Positions 43,797 to 54,565 are shown, counted from the first letter of the stretch. The stretch is 64,000 bases of DNA from Pseudoalteromonas shioyasakiensis (GCA_013391845.1 CP058414.1:1226501-1290500), one strand, 5' to 3'. Numbers and translations: made by a program. The notes: generated from the sequence alone by a model not told the origin.

Positions 43797-45014
43797 ATGC
43801 TTATTACCTTACCCATTGCCGAACTTGTACCAGGGATGTTTGTTGACAGTGTCAGTAAGCAACAAGAGCATGTAAATAGTATTAAGATCAAAACACGTGG
43901 TTTAGTGCGTGATAAAACAATTATTCAACGCCTGATCTCTGAAGGGGTTGAAGAGCTACTCATCGACTTTACACAAAGCGATGTTGCACTGCCTAAAAAA
44001 TACCAACCAAAACCTGAACCGGCTAAACCGAAAGTTGAACAAAAGCCTGCAGCTAATGGCTCACCGCAAGGGATCACGGTTCAACAAGAGTTTCTAAAAG
44101 CCAGCGTGCATTACGAACAACATAGCCGAAAACTGCAAAGTTTCTACTCTGATATTACATCGGGTTTGAAAATGAATGTATCGGTGCTTGATGATATCGC
44201 CGTTGATATAGTCAGCTCGGTATTTCGTAATCACAATGCATTAACTATTTTAACTCGCCTCAAAGATAAGCATATTTATAACTGGCGGCACATGATCAAC
44301 ACCGCGATTTTGGTGAGTGTGTTTGCCAAGTATTTAGGCTACAAAGAAAAGACAATTAAAGAGCTGGCAATGGGTGCATTGATGCACGATATCGGTCAAG
44401 CGAAAATGCCACAAGGTGTACTATCTAAACCAAGCGCTTTGAATGACAATGAAATGCAAGTTGTTAAAAAGCATGTGGCACAGAGCCTTGGCTTAGTAAA
44501 AGGTGAAAAGGGCATTACACCATTAATGCTCGATATGATAGTAAATCACCATGAGCGTTTAGATGGTACAGGTTACCCACGTGGTATTGCTGCTGAAAAG
44601 CTTAGTCGCGCAGCACGAATGATGGCCATTGTTGATGTTTATGATGCGATGACGGCAGATAGACCTCATCAAATGGGTGAAGAGCCAATCTCAGCTCTGC
44701 GTTATTTACTTGCTAATAAACAATTGTTTGATTCTGAATTAGTACAACGTTTTATTAAATGCTTGGGTGTGCATCCAGTTGGCACAATCGTTAAGTTAAA
44801 CAATGAGCGCTTAGCGCTAGTTATGGAAGGTAACCACGAAAATCCTATTAAGCCAAAGATAAAGGTTTTCTATAATGCTAAGCACAAGCACCATATTACA
44901 GCTAAAGATGTCGATCTAAGCGTAGAAAAAGAACTAAAAATCATGGCTAGCATCAAACCATTAGATTATCAGCTTAATTTGGCTCGTTTGTTAAAAGAGC
45001 ATCTGCTTGTTTAG
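43797..45014 (+). CDS. HD-GYP domain c-di-GMP phosphodiesterase
   Basis: 405 residues. The N-terminus (LPIAELVPGMFVDSV...) is the DUF3391 module that often precedes HD-GYP domains. The HD residues are in LMHDIGQAKMP and the signature is NHHERLDGTGYPRG, the canonical HHExxDGxGYP. Such enzymes degrade cyclic di-GMP to GMP. No membrane helix or receiver domain is seen, so the DUF3391 part presumably senses the signal. The last 41 bases overlap the convergent small membrane protein gene if that is real. No clear ribosome site precedes the ATG. Confidence 0.93.
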   Translation: MLITLPIAELVPGMFVDSVSKQQEHVNSIKIKTRGLVRDKTIIQRLISEGVEELLIDFTQSDVALPKKYQPKPEPAKPKVEQKPAANGSPQGITVQQEFLKASVHYEQHSRKLQSFYSDITSGLKMNVSVLDDIAVDIVSSVFRNHNALTILTRLKDKHIYNWRHMINTAILVSVFAKYLGYKEKTIKELAMGALMHDIGQAKMPQGVLSKPSALNDNEMQVVKKHVAQSLGLVKGEKGITPLMLDMIVNHHERLDGTGYPRGIAAEKLSRAARMMAIVDVYDAMTADRPHQMGEEPISALRYLLANKQLFDSELVQRFIKCLGVHPVGTIVKLNNERLALVMEGNHENPIKPKIKVFYNAKHKHHITAKDVDLSVEKELKIMASIKPLDYQLNLARLLKEHLLV

Positions 45015-45297
45015 ACTTAATACAGCGTTTTTTGGCGCTGCGTTTTGCTGATATAAATGCACCACTAAAACAACTTGTCATTAATACCAACCAAAGCAAA
45101 GAGCCTTTTTCCACATGTAAGGCCACGCAACAGAATAGAAGCGATAAAACAGCACTCAGCATAGCACTTAGCCAATAGTGATTAACTGGGTTATCGCAAT
45201 CACCTGCTTTAGTACAAGCGCAATAGTTTGCTTTACAAAAATAATGAACGCTGACACCGCATAACATCAGTGCTGCAATAATCAATGCGATTTCCAT
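44974..45297 (-). CDS. Small cysteine-containing membrane protein (possible gene)
   Basis: 107 residues from the ATG at 45297. Two hydrophobic helix regions are seen (IALIIAALMLCGVSVHYF and LSAMLSAVLSLLFCCVALHV, then LLWLVLMTSCFSGAF), with a loop between that holds CKANYCACTKAGDC, and a basic tail. AGAG lies 8-9 bases before the ATG. The frame's tail overlaps the HD-GYP gene by 41 bases on the opposite strand. Hydrophobicity pattern and basic end favour a real gene; I know no family. It could also be spurious. Confidence 0.5.
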   Translation of the reverse strand: MEIALIIAALMLCGVSVHYFCKANYCACTKAGDCDNPVNHYWLSAMLSAVLSLLFCCVALHVEKGSLLWLVLMTSCFSGAFISAKRSAKKRCIKSKQADALLTNEPN

Positions 45298-45303
45298 ACT
45301 CAA

Positions 45304-45633
45304 GCTCTACAGAAAAACCTTTATTTTTAGTCTAATAGGACGTGAAATAGATGTCAATGCAAATGATAATTACTACCACTTTGGGTTTTTGTAATCAGAC
45401 CTCTGATGAGTTTTAATAAGTTGTTATCTTGTTGTTAAAATGTCGGTTTTTTACCTAATTCTAACGAAAAATTACAGTTTTTTGATCTTAATTAAGGTAA
45501 TGTTCGAAAGTTTGTAATTATTAGAATAAAACATCTAATACCAACATACAGCGCTAATCTTTTATGCTTAACTAATAGGTTGCCCTCGTTGTTGGATTAG
45601 CTTTCGCACAAGTTTGCAAGAGGACACAGATTT
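45304..45633 (+). promoter_or_regulatory. 330-bp upstream region of the FadL-type porin gene
   Basis: AT-rich gap with no open frame. GAGGA about 10 bases before the porin ATG is the ribosome site. At 45389-45405 the stretch TTGTAATCAGACCTCTG shares the TCAGACCT core of fatty acid regulator FadR operators (11 of 17 positions with the E. coli consensus AACTGGTCAGACCTGTT as I remember it). That FadR acts here is only a possibility. Confidence 0.35.
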
Positions 45634-46911
45634 ATGAAGTTCACTAAAACACTTATTGCAGCATCACTTGCTGTTGTTTCTGCTGACAGCTTTGCTGCAG
45701 CTTTCCAATTAGCTGAGCAAAACGTATCAGGTTTAGGTCGTGCATACGCTGGTGAAGCAGCTGTTGCTGATGACGCGTCTGTTGTTGCTCGTAACCCTGC
45801 ACTTATGTCTTTATTCAAAGACAAGCAAATTTCAGTTGCAGGTATTGCGGTAATTCCAGATGTAAGCTTAAAAGGTGAAAGTGCTGCGTACGGCTTAGAT
45901 AAAAGCTCTATCGATGATGATAGTATCGCTCCATCTGCATTTATACCTGCAGGATACTTCACTATGCCTTTAAACGACAAAGTGTCTTTAGGCTTTGGTG
46001 CTTTTTCAAACTTCGGTCTTTCAACTGAATTTAAAGACGATTACGCAGCGGGTTCTATCGCAGGTGAAACTGAAATCGTTACAATTAACATGAATGCAAG
46101 CGCTTCATACAAAATTAATGAACAGTTCAGTCTAGGCCTTGGCTTAAACTATGTTTATGCAGATGCTAAAGTTGTTCGTAATGCAGGTACTAACCCGTTT
46201 GGTTTACCAGCTAGCACGCAAATCGCTCACCTTGAAGGTGACGACTACGGCTTTGGTTGGAATATTGGTGCAATGTATCAGTTAGACGAAAACAGTCGTT
46301 TTGGTTTTAACTACCGTAGCGAAACTGATATCGACTTTGAAGGTGAGTACTCAAACCAACTTCCAGCAGCTGTTGGCGGCTTAGCGGGTACTGTAGTACC
46401 TGGTGAGTTAAAATTAACTTTACCAGCAATTGCTGAGTTCTCAGGTTCACACCAAATTGATAAGAAGCTTGGTGTACATTACAGCATCTTATGGACTGGT
46501 TGGGACAGCTTCCAAAAGTTAGAAGCTTATACACCAAGCCAAGAAACGCCAGTATTCTCTAAAGCAGAGAACTTCTCTGATTCAATGCGTTACTCTATTG
46601 GTACTGACTACCAATACAGCGATGCACTTTTACTTCGTGCAGGTATTGCCTACGATGAGTCGCCAGCAGACCAATCACACCTTTCAATCTCTATCCCTGA
46701 TACAGATCGTTTTTGGTTCTCATTTGGTGGTAACTACGCATTTAGTGAAAACTCAAATGTTGATTTAGGTGTAAGTATCCTTCGTGGTAAAACACAGAAC
46801 TTCTCAGAAAAAGACAGCTTAGCGGCTTCTTTAGGCCAAGATGTTTCATGGGAATATGAATCAAAAGGTCACGCAGTACTAGTTGGTGCTCAGTACAACT
46901 ACAAATTTTAA
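45634..46911 (+). CDS. FadL-type outer membrane long-chain fatty acid transporter
   Basis: 425 residues with signal peptide MKFTKTLIAASLAVVSADSF and so on to AAA. The mature start, AFQLAEQNVSGLGRAYAGEAAVADDASVVARNPALMSLF, is the FadL/OmpP1/TodX mark (the N-terminal hatch and 'NPA'). The protein ends in phenylalanine (YNYKF), as outer membrane beta-barrels do. It takes up hydrophobic compounds, most likely long-chain fatty acids. A strong terminator follows. Confidence 0.93.
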   Translation: MKFTKTLIAASLAVVSADSFAAAFQLAEQNVSGLGRAYAGEAAVADDASVVARNPALMSLFKDKQISVAGIAVIPDVSLKGESAAYGLDKSSIDDDSIAPSAFIPAGYFTMPLNDKVSLGFGAFSNFGLSTEFKDDYAAGSIAGETEIVTINMNASASYKINEQFSLGLGLNYVYADAKVVRNAGTNPFGLPASTQIAHLEGDDYGFGWNIGAMYQLDENSRFGFNYRSETDIDFEGEYSNQLPAAVGGLAGTVVPGELKLTLPAIAEFSGSHQIDKKLGVHYSILWTGWDSFQKLEAYTPSQETPVFSKAENFSDSMRYSIGTDYQYSDALLLRAGIAYDESPADQSHLSISIPDTDRFWFSFGGNYAFSENSNVDLGVSILRGKTQNFSEKDSLAASLGQDVSWEYESKGHAVLVGAQYNYKF

Positions 46912-46947
46912 TTGTGACGCGACGTAAAGTCGCTGCTACAGAGCATT

Positions 46948-46987
46948 AAAAAGCCGCGCTATAACAATGTCATAGCGCGGCTTTTTT
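46948..46987. terminator. Bidirectional terminator between the FadL gene and valS
   Basis: AAAAGCCGCGCTAT, 9-base loop, ATAGCGCGGCTTTTTT. The stem is 12 bp or more with A- and T-runs on both sides, well placed for both convergent genes. Confidence 0.93.
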
Positions 46988-47025
46988 GTAAGCGTGATTT
47001 TATATCACGCTTAATTACTTGTAAG

Positions 47026-49881
47026 TTATAGACTTTCGATTTTCGCTTTTTGCGCTAATAGTTTGTCTTTCGCATCTGTAAATTCAGCCAGTTTAGCATG
47101 CTCTTTAGCAAGCACTGCTTCTGGTGCGTTATTTACGAACTTCTCGTTAGCTAACTTGTTTTGAACTTGTGCTAAGCCTTTTTCTGCTTTTTCAAGCTGC
47201 TTCGCGATACGAGCAAGTTCAGCTTCAACATCGATTAAGCCAGCCATTGGGATCATGATCTCAAGGTTGCCAACATACGAAGTTGCACACGCTGGTGCAT
47301 CGTCTTTGTTATCAAGTAGCGTGAACTCCTCAAGCTTAGCAAGAGAAGCTAAGAATGCTTCGTTTTCCGTTAAGCGGCGCTTGTCTTCATCAGACGCGTT
47401 AGCAAGCAATACAGATAGAGGCTTACTTGGGCTGATATCCATTTCACCACGGATGTTACGAATAGCAAGAATGAATTGCTTAACCCACTCTAGGTCAGCC
47501 ATCGCTTGGCTATCAACATTTGCTTCATTGTAAAGAGGGAAACCTTGAACCATGATGCTAGTGTTGGCAGTTTCGATACCTGCAAGTGGCGCAACACGTT
47601 GCCAAATCGTTTCAGTGATGTAAGGCATTAACGGGTGCATCAAGCGTAGTAGGCTTTCTAATACTGTGATTAAGGTATGACGAGTACCACGTTGTTGTGC
47701 TTCGTTACCTTTAAACAATACTGGTTTAGTAAGCTCTAGGTACCAGTCACAGAATTGGTTCCACGTGAACTCATAAATGGTGTTTGCTGCTAGATCAAAA
47801 CGGTAGTTTTCTAGATGCTCAGTATAGGTTTTAACAGTTGCTTCAAATTGGCCTAAAATCCAACGATCAGCTAGTGAGTACTGTTTTTCAGCATCTGTAG
47901 CGAAGCCACAGTCTTGCTCTTCTGTATTCATTAATACGTAACGGCTCGCGTTCCATAGTTTGTTACAGAAGTTACGGTAACCTTCAAGACGATTCATATC
48001 CCAGTTGATATCACGACCCGTTGAAGCCATTGCCGCAAGGGTGAAACGCAGTGCGTCTGTACCGTGTGCTTCAATACCATTTTCGAATGTTTTACGGGTA
48101 TTTTTCTCAATCTTCTTCGCCAGTTGTGGCTGCATCATGTTACCAGTGCGCTTTTCAACCAGGCTTTCAAGGTCGATACCGTCAATCATATCGATAGGAT
48201 CAAGTACGTTACCTTTCGACTTAGACATCTTATCGCCGTTTTCATCACGGATAAGGCCAGTTACGTAAACGGTTTTAAATGGTACTTGTGGCTTGCCGTC
48301 TTCATCTTTGATGAAGTGCATGGTCATCATGATCATACGAGCAACCCAGAAGAAGATGATGTCGAAACCTGTTACCAATACGTCAGACGGGTGGAAAGTT
48401 TTTAAATCATCAGTGTTTGCCGGCCAGCCTTGCGTTGAGAAAGTCCAAAGCGCAGATGAGAACCAAGTATCTAAAACGTCTTCGTCTTGTTTAAGTGCAA
48501 CATCATCAGCAAGGTTGTTATCGCGGCGTACTTCAGCTTCGTCACGACCAACGTATACGTTACCTTCGTTGTCGTACCAAGCAGGAATGCGGTGACCCCA
48601 CCAAAGCTGACGTGAAATACACCAATCTTGTACGTCGTTCATCCACGAAAAGTACATGTTCTCGTATTGTTGAGGTACAAATTTAATATCGCCATTTTTA
48701 ACTGCTTCTTTCGCAGGCTCTGCTAGAGGTGCTACGCGAACATACCATTGGTCTGTAAGAAGTGGCTCAATTACTACGCCAGAACGGTCACCGTAAGGTA
48801 CCGTTAGGCTGTGATCTTCGATTTTTTCTAGTAGGCCAAGTTCTTCAAATTCAGCAACGATTGCTTTGCGAGCATCAAAGCGGTCAAGGCCGTGTAAACG
48901 CTCTGGAATTGGCGCATCTAACTCAAGCTCTTTACCGTCGAATGTGTAGCTTTCGCCTTCGCTTAATACAGCAGCATCTTTATTGAAGATGTTGATCATT
49001 GGTAGTTGGTGACGTTTACCCACTTCGTTATCGTTAAAGTCGTGGGCAGGCGTGATTTTCACACAACCTGTGCCTTTTTCCATGTCTGCATGCTCATCGG
49101 CAACAATTGGAATACGACGGTTTACGATAGGCAGTAAAATTTCTTTTCCGATTAGGTCTTGGTAACGCTCATCATCAGGGTTAACAGCAACACCTGAATC
49201 ACCTAGCATTGTTTCAGGACGTGTTGTCGCAACAATGATGTAGTCTTTACCATCTTTGGTTTTTACGCCATCAGCAAGTGGGTAACGTAGGTTCCACATG
49301 TGACCTTGTTTGTCTTTGTTTTCAACTTCAAGATCAGAAATCGCTGTGTGTAGTTTAGGATCCCAGTTAACTAGGCGCTTACCACGGTAAATTAAATCTT
49401 CTTTGTGAAGACGTACAAATACTTCTTTAACTGCTTCAGAAAGGCCTTCGTCCATAGTGAAACGCTCACGGTCCCAATCTACAGAAGCGCCTAAACGACG
49501 TAATTGTTTAGTGATCGTGCCGCCTGAGTGGTTTTTCCATTCCCAGATTTTATCGATAAATGCATCACGGCCTAAGTCGTGACGTGTTTTACCTTCTTCA
49601 GCAGCAAGCTTACGCTCAACAAGCATTTGTGTTGCGATACCCGCGTGGTCAGTACCTACTTGCCATAATGTGTTGTTGCCTTGCATACGCTTTAAGCGCG
49701 TTAGCGTATCCATGATGGTATCTTGGAACGCGTGGCCCATGTGTAAGCTACCCGTGACGTTTGGTGGCGGGATCATAATTGAGTATGCGTCACCTTGGCC
49801 AGACGGTTTAAAGTAGCCATTTTCTTCCCAGCCTTGGTATAAAGACTGTTCAATATCTTGCGGATTATAGGTTTTATCCAT
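47026..49881 (-). CDS. valS: ValS, valyl-tRNA synthetase
   Basis: 951 residues, the usual length. HIGH-type motif at [14 protein letters not shown] (near residue 42) and KMSKS motif as [14 protein letters not shown] (near 550). The editing domain (CP1) contains '[17 protein letters not shown]'. The C-terminus is a coiled coil ([20 protein letters not shown]) that binds tRNA. valS-holC-pepA order is conserved. The start has AGGTT... upstream of the ATG; the end runs to a shared terminator with the FadL gene. Confidence 0.97.
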   Translation of the reverse strand: MDKTYNPQDIEQSLYQGWEENGYFKPSGQGDAYSIMIPPPNVTGSLHMGHAFQDTIMDTLTRLKRMQGNNTLWQVGTDHAGIATQMLVERKLAAEEGKTRHDLGRDAFIDKIWEWKNHSGGTITKQLRRLGASVDWDRERFTMDEGLSEAVKEVFVRLHKEDLIYRGKRLVNWDPKLHTAISDLEVENKDKQGHMWNLRYPLADGVKTKDGKDYIIVATTRPETMLGDSGVAVNPDDERYQDLIGKEILLPIVNRRIPIVADEHADMEKGTGCVKITPAHDFNDNEVGKRHQLPMINIFNKDAAVLSEGESYTFDGKELELDAPIPERLHGLDRFDARKAIVAEFEELGLLEKIEDHSLTVPYGDRSGVVIEPLLTDQWYVRVAPLAEPAKEAVKNGDIKFVPQQYENMYFSWMNDVQDWCISRQLWWGHRIPAWYDNEGNVYVGRDEAEVRRDNNLADDVALKQDEDVLDTWFSSALWTFSTQGWPANTDDLKTFHPSDVLVTGFDIIFFWVARMIMMTMHFIKDEDGKPQVPFKTVYVTGLIRDENGDKMSKSKGNVLDPIDMIDGIDLESLVEKRTGNMMQPQLAKKIEKNTRKTFENGIEAHGTDALRFTLAAMASTGRDINWDMNRLEGYRNFCNKLWNASRYVLMNTEEQDCGFATDAEKQYSLADRWILGQFEATVKTYTEHLENYRFDLAANTIYEFTWNQFCDWYLELTKPVLFKGNEAQQRGTRHTLITVLESLLRLMHPLMPYITETIWQRVAPLAGIETANTSIMVQGFPLYNEANVDSQAMADLEWVKQFILAIRNIRGEMDISPSKPLSVLLANASDEDKRRLTENEAFLASLAKLEEFTLLDNKDDAPACATSYVGNLEIMIPMAGLIDVEAELARIAKQLEKAEKGLAQVQNKLANEKFVNNAPEAVLAKEHAKLAEFTDAKDKLLAQKAKIESL

Positions 49882-49904
49882 TACACAGAACCTTAAATAA
49901 ATGC

Positions 49905-50351
49905 TTAAATGTCAATTTCTTGCGTTGCAATATGGGCGCCCAGTTGGCGAAGCTTTTTAAACCGCTCACGGGCGGCTTGTTTAGCATTTGGCTCAACGGG
50001 TACGAAATCATAAACCTGCTGAAAACGACGGATAAAATCCGGTAGGTGTTCAGCTAAGTTGATTAATATTTTTCTGTTGCCGACAGGTGGAGTCATACCA
50101 ATCTCAACCGGAGCGCCACCTTTAGGGCCTTCACCTTGTAAGTTGTGAGGTACGAAACTATCTGGTTCAAATGACCAAATAATGTCGTCGATTGTGTGGG
50201 CCGTGTCGGTGTTATCGGCGTAAATAAATACGCGATGACCTAGACGATACTGATCTGCAGCAATTTTGGCTGCAAGATCGAAAACAGCGTCTGCCGTTTG
50301 GTGGACACTATCATCTTGTTTTAGAACGTAAAATTGTGCGTTCATATTCAT
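49905..50351 (-). CDS. holC: HolC, DNA polymerase III chi subunit
   Basis: 148 residues from the ATG at 50351. It opens [16 protein letters not shown], has '[21 protein letters not shown]' and '[21 protein letters not shown]', and ends with '...[17 protein letters not shown]'. This is the HolC pattern; chi links the clamp loader with SSB. The frame is open up to 50420, but those 23 codons resemble nothing in HolC and run up to the pepA terminator, so the inner start is preferred. Confidence 0.92.
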   Translation of the reverse strand: MNMNAQFYVLKQDDSVHQTADAVFDLAAKIAADQYRLGHRVFIYADNTDTAHTIDDIIWSFEPDSFVPHNLQGEGPKGGAPVEIGMTPPVGNRKILINLAEHLPDFIRRFQQVYDFVPVEPNAKQAARERFKKLRQLGAHIATQEIDI

Positions 50352-50422
50352 AGTGACTTTCGTCCCCACAGATACACAGATCAAAGCAGGGATTTTGACA
50401 TAGAACGCGAATTGCTTCAATT

Positions 50423-50448
50423 AATAAGGCGCCATTTGGCGCCTTATT
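50423..50448 (-). terminator. Terminator after pepA
   Basis: AATAAGGCGCC, loop ATTT, GGCGCCTTATT: an 11-bp stem with GC core and flanking A/T. It lies 29 bases past the pepA stop on the minus strand and upstream of holC, so holC should have its own promoter. Confidence 0.8.
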
Positions 50449-50477
50449 TAGGGTTAGTTTTAAGCTTTCGACAAGGC

Positions 50478-51992
50478 TTAATCGTGACTTGCTTCACTTA
50501 TGCCCGCACGGTTTAACAAATACTGGGTTAACATAGGAACCGGACGACCAGTTGCACCTTTGTTTTTACCGCCGCTGCGCCATGCTGTACCTGCGATATC
50601 TAAATGCGCCCAGTTGTATTTTTTGGTGAATTTAGATAAGAAGCATGCTGCTGTAATCGTACCTGCAGCACGACCACCTAAGTTGGTAAAATCAGCGAAT
50701 GGGCTTTCAAGTTGCTCTTGATAGTCATCCCATAGCGGAAGCTGCCATGCGCGGTCGCCACTTTGCTCAGACGCTTTAAGTAGGTCATGGGCAAGTGGGT
50801 TATGGTTAGATAGTAAGCCCGTTGCATGTGAACCCAGAGCAATAATACACGCACCCGTAAGTGTTGCTACGTCGACAACAGTATCTGGTTCGAAACGCTC
50901 AACATAAGTTAGGGCATCACACAGCACTAAACGACCTTCAGCATCAGTGTTTAACACTTCAACTGTTTGACCTGACATCGTTGTTAAAATATCACCAGGG
51001 CGATAAGCATTTGACCCTGGCATGTTTTCACAACCGGCTAAAACACCGACAACGTTGATAGGTAACTGCATTTGTACCAATGCGCGCATAGTACCAATAA
51101 CACCCGCTGCACCACCCATATCGTATTTCATTTCGTCCATGGCTTCGCCAGGCTTGATTGAAATACCGCCTGAGTCAAAGGTTAAGCCTTTACCTACTAA
51201 TACGATAGGTGATTGGTCTTTGTCGCCACCTTGATAGTTGATTACTGACATAACTGATTCATTAGCACTACCACGACCTACCGCTAAGTATGAATTCATG
51301 CCAAGCTCAGCCATTTTTTCTTCACCAATAATATCAACGCTTACATTATCGAAGTTATTAGCAAGCTCTTGTGCTTGTTCTCCTAAATACGCAGGGTTAC
51401 AGATATTTGGTGGCATGTTGGCAACGTCTTTACATAATTTGCTACCTGCAGCGATTGCTAAGCCATGCTCAATGGCGCTTTCGCCAATTGTTAACTCGCG
51501 GCGTGTTGGCACGTTGAAAACAATTTTACGAAGTGGGCGACGCGGATCGCTCTTTTTGCTTTTCAGTTGGTTGAAGGTGTATAAGCAGTCTTGAGTTGTT
51601 TCAACTGCTTGGCGCACTTTCCAGTAGGTGTCGCGGCTTTTAACGTGTTGCTCTGTTAAAAAGCATACTGCTTCCATTGAACCGGTTTCGTTTAGCGTGT
51701 TAATCGTTTTTGAGATGATTTGTTTATATTGTTTGTCATCAAGCTCACGCTCTTTACCACAACCGACTAACAACACACGCTCACTCAGTACATTTGGTAC
51801 ATGATGTAATAGCAATACTTGGCCTGGTTTACCTTCAAGGTCACCGCGGCGTAGCAAATTTGAGATATAACCGTCACTGATTTTATCTAATTGTTCACCA
51901 ATGGGGGATAAACGACGTGGCTCATAAACGCCTACTACAATACATGCGCTACGTTGCTTTTCTGGACTACCACTTTTTACGCTAAATTCCAT
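50478..51992 (-). CDS. pepA: PepA, leucyl (cytosol) aminopeptidase
   Basis: 504 residues of family M17. Metal and active-site segments: [16 protein letters not shown] (K and D), '[11 protein letters not shown]' and the signature [10 protein letters not shown], with the N-terminal '[17 protein letters not shown]'. It cleaves N-terminal residues with two metal ions; in E. coli PepA also binds DNA in Xer recombination and carAB control. It is divergent from lptF, as in E. coli, across a 322-bp gap. Confidence 0.96.
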   Translation of the reverse strand: MEFSVKSGSPEKQRSACIVVGVYEPRRLSPIGEQLDKISDGYISNLLRRGDLEGKPGQVLLLHHVPNVLSERVLLVGCGKERELDDKQYKQIISKTINTLNETGSMEAVCFLTEQHVKSRDTYWKVRQAVETTQDCLYTFNQLKSKKSDPRRPLRKIVFNVPTRRELTIGESAIEHGLAIAAGSKLCKDVANMPPNICNPAYLGEQAQELANNFDNVSVDIIGEEKMAELGMNSYLAVGRGSANESVMSVINYQGGDKDQSPIVLVGKGLTFDSGGISIKPGEAMDEMKYDMGGAAGVIGTMRALVQMQLPINVVGVLAGCENMPGSNAYRPGDILTTMSGQTVEVLNTDAEGRLVLCDALTYVERFEPDTVVDVATLTGACIIALGSHATGLLSNHNPLAHDLLKASEQSGDRAWQLPLWDDYQEQLESPFADFTNLGGRAAGTITAACFLSKFTKKYNWAHLDIAGTAWRSGGKNKGATGRPVPMLTQYLLNRAGISEASHD

Positions 51993-52314
51993 TGTTACTC
52001 CTGATATTGAGTCGTATAACCTTAGTTTATAAGGGTAAGAAATTCTTTTTCGAGTCCTTTCTTACATTTTTTAGTTTAATAGCACTAATCTTAGTACATA
52101 AACTATGACTCTATTTATGTGTTTTTGAACTTTATCTTAATGTGAATATCAATATCACATAATAGACGCCATCTGCACCATTTATGCAAGATTATATGTT
52201 CTTGCTAGGTATGATATTTAACTTTGATGGCATATAATAAAGTGAGTAAAATAACTAGTTTACTCAAAATTCCTTACTATTCCAGTGAAACTCGATGTTT
52301 AACAGGGGCGAGCA
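51993..52314. promoter_or_regulatory. 322-bp divergent promoter region between pepA and lptF
   Basis: No open frame of note. A TATAAT at 52233-52238 could be the -10 box for lptF; I see no good -35 box at the right distance. An imperfect palindrome, TGTGAATATCAATATCACA (52141-52159), lies midway; its arms have the form of a regulator site but the 9-base gap does not fit CRP. Otherwise nothing recognised. Confidence 0.4.
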
Positions 52315-53427
52315 TTGCTAATTTTTCGTTATTTGACCACTGAAGTCTTCAAGTCGCAGGTCGCCGTATTTTTAACTTTGATGACTATTTTTGTGTCTCA
52401 AAAGTTTGTCGTTATCTTAGGAGACGCCTCTGAAGGGGGTCTTCCAGCTAAACTTGTGCTTTCGATGATTGCACTAAAACTTCCTCAACTAGCTTCTCTT
52501 ATACTGCCTTTGAGTATCTTCTTGGGTATTATTTTGGCGTACAGTCGCATTTATGCTGACAGCGAAATGACTGTTTTCAAAGCCTGCGGTGTTAGTGAGT
52601 GGTATGTGGTTCGTGTCACACTTATCTCAAGTACTGCGATGGCTGTTTTAGCTGGGGCGCTGACACTTTATGTTGCGCCATGGGCCAGTGAACAAGAATA
52701 TCAATTAAAAGAGCAAGCAAAAGCGGATGCTGGCTTATCGGCACTTCGTGCAGGGCGTTTTCAGCAAACTGGAAACGAAAAAGCGGTTGTTTTTATTCAC
52801 AACATCGAAAATAGCGGAAAAGAGCTACACAAAGTATTTGTTGCTCAGCTACCCGATCGTGAAAAAGGTGACTTAGCACGTTTGGTGTATGCAGAACGTG
52901 GTGTGGTGATTGAGCAAGAAAACGGTGAACAGCAACTTGTTCTTAACGATGGTAAGCGCTACGAAACAGATGGCGAGTCTGCTGCGTTAAACTTAACAGA
53001 GTTCGATGGTTACAGTGTGCAAATTCAAGATCAAGAAATTGAACATCAGCGCCGTAAGTTAGAAGCTATTTCAACGCTTGATTTATTCAAAATGAAAACC
53101 TCTGAAGCCATTGCACAGTGGCAGTGGCGTTTAGCTATCCCGCTTTCAATTCCATTATTAACCTTATTAGCAGTACCGCTAAGTGTGGTGAATCCGCGCC
53201 AAGGTAAATTCGCTAAATTGGTGCCCGCAATCAGCTTGTATTTAGGGTATTTCATTTTACTGAATGCCGCTAAATTTGCAGTTGAAGATGGCAAAATCCC
53301 ACCTTCAATTGGCTTGTGGTGGATTCATTTATCAGCTTTGTTTATTGGTGGTTTCTTGATTATTAAAGGTCGTCCGCTCGGCGCATGGTTAAGGTCAATT
53401 GTGACTAAGCGGGAGCTAAGCATATGA
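52315..53427 (+). CDS. lptF: LptF, LPS export permease
   Basis: 370 residues starting at a TTG with AGGGG in front. It resembles E. coli LptF throughout: 'IFRYLTTEVFKSQVAVFLTL', 'LSMIALKLPQLASLILPLSIFLGI', 'DSEMTVFKACGVSEW' and the C-terminal helices with 'PLSVVNPRQGKFAKLVPAI'. With LptG and LptB2 it moves lipopolysaccharide from the inner membrane to the LptC/A bridge. The stop region overlaps lptG by 4 bases (ATGA). Confidence 0.95.
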   Translation: MLIFRYLTTEVFKSQVAVFLTLMTIFVSQKFVVILGDASEGGLPAKLVLSMIALKLPQLASLILPLSIFLGIILAYSRIYADSEMTVFKACGVSEWYVVRVTLISSTAMAVLAGALTLYVAPWASEQEYQLKEQAKADAGLSALRAGRFQQTGNEKAVVFIHNIENSGKELHKVFVAQLPDREKGDLARLVYAERGVVIEQENGEQQLVLNDGKRYETDGESAALNLTEFDGYSVQIQDQEIEHQRRKLEAISTLDLFKMKTSEAIAQWQWRLAIPLSIPLLTLLAVPLSVVNPRQGKFAKLVPAISLYLGYFILLNAAKFAVEDGKIPPSIGLWWIHLSALFIGGFLIIKGRPLGAWLRSIVTKRELSI

Positions 53428-54491
53428 TGAAAACTCTCGACTGGTATTTAGGCCGCAGCATTATTCAAACAACCGGTTTTGCTTTAATGGTACTGGTGGG
53501 TATTAGTACCCTGATTAAGTTTATTGAGCAGTTAAAATCGGTTGGTCGTGGTAGCTATGATATTGCAACCGCGCTGATCTACACCATATACAGCATGCCG
53601 GGTGATTTGGTTATTTTCTTTCCTATGGCTGCACTGATTGGCGGATTGACCGGTCTTGGCGCTTTAGCATCCAACAGTGAGTTGGTGGTAATGCAAGCCG
53701 CGGGTATGTCACGTCTGCAAATTATTACTTCAGTTATGAAAACCGCTATGTTTATGGCGATTTGTATGATGGCGCTTGGTGAATGGGGCGCCCCTGAAGC
53801 ACAGCTCAAGGCAAAAGAAATACGCAATCAAGCAATTTATGGTGGTGATGTTTTTAATGCCAAGCAAGGTGTGTGGGCAAAAGATGGCAGCAATTTTATT
53901 AATATCGAAGATGTCGACCAGCAAGGTACGTTACGTGGCGTGCATATGTATCACTTTGATAAGTCGTTGCAACTTACTCAGATCACAAAGGCTGAAGAGG
54001 CATTAAATCGTAAAGATGGCTGGTTACTTCGTGATGTGAATAAGGTGGTGATCACACCTGAGCAGATCAGTACTGAACAGCACAAGGAAGAGTTTTACGA
54101 CTCGCAGCTGACCGCTGAAAAGTTAGGAGTTGTATCAGTGAAGCCCGAAGCGCTTTCGTTTACTGGGCTTTGGTCATATTTAGGTTATTTGCAGCAAAAT
54201 GAGCAAGACACCAGCACTTATGAGTTAGCTTTATGGCGTAAGGTTATGCAACCGGTATCTATAGCCGTTATGTTGTTAGTTGCCTTATCGTTTATATTTG
54301 GTCCGCTTCGCACAGTAACAATGGGCGCACGTATTATTATGGGTGTAATAACAGGTATTACTTTCCACCTAACTAATGAGATTTTTGGTCCTGTGGTGAT
54401 GGTTTATCAAATTCCAGCTGTGGTTGGTGCTGTGTTACCAAGCTTACTGTTTATAGGGTTTGCTACTTATCTATTGAATAAACGAGTGTAA
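53424..54491 (+). CDS. lptG: LptG, LPS export permease
   Basis: 355 residues, with six membrane helices flanking a periplasmic jellyroll. Family pieces: 'LDWYLGRSIIQTTGFALMVLVG', 'GDLVIFFPMAALIGGLTGLGALASNSELVVMQAAGMS', and 'FGPLRTVTMGARIIMGVITGI' near the end. Partner of LptF. A terminator follows 20 bases after the stop. Confidence 0.95.
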   Translation: MMKTLDWYLGRSIIQTTGFALMVLVGISTLIKFIEQLKSVGRGSYDIATALIYTIYSMPGDLVIFFPMAALIGGLTGLGALASNSELVVMQAAGMSRLQIITSVMKTAMFMAICMMALGEWGAPEAQLKAKEIRNQAIYGGDVFNAKQGVWAKDGSNFINIEDVDQQGTLRGVHMYHFDKSLQLTQITKAEEALNRKDGWLLRDVNKVVITPEQISTEQHKEEFYDSQLTAEKLGVVSVKPEALSFTGLWSYLGYLQQNEQDTSTYELALWRKVMQPVSIAVMLLVALSFIFGPLRTVTMGARIIMGVITGITFHLTNEIFGPVVMVYQIPAVVGAVLPSLLFIGFATYLLNKRV

Positions 54492-54510
54492 TGCTCGTTT
54501 AAAATGCACA

Positions 54511-54541
54511 AAAAAGCGTGGTTTGTTGCCACGCTTTTTTT
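54511..54541. terminator. Bidirectional terminator between lptG and the RDD gene
   Basis: AAAAAGCGTGG, loop TTTGTTG, CCACGCTTTTTTT. Stem of 11 bp with T-run; symmetric A-run also serves the convergent RDD gene. Confidence 0.92.
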
Positions 54542-54565
54542 GTACTTGATGTGTTGCTTAATCAC

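Noticed and set aside
48005..48595. Open frames on the plus strand inside valS
   Set aside because: They are shadows of the conserved valS frame, which has the HIGH and KMSKS motifs and full family length.
50352..50420. Longer N-terminus for HolC
   Set aside because: The extra codons do not resemble the family, and the frame's start adjoins the terminator stem of pepA, so translation from there is improbable.
52141..52159. Palindrome TGTGAATATCAATATCACA between pepA and lptF as a CRP or ArgR site
   Set aside because: The TGTGA and TCACA arms are 9 bases apart where CRP needs 6, and the fit to an ARG box needs an extra base. Left as an unassigned imperfect palindrome.
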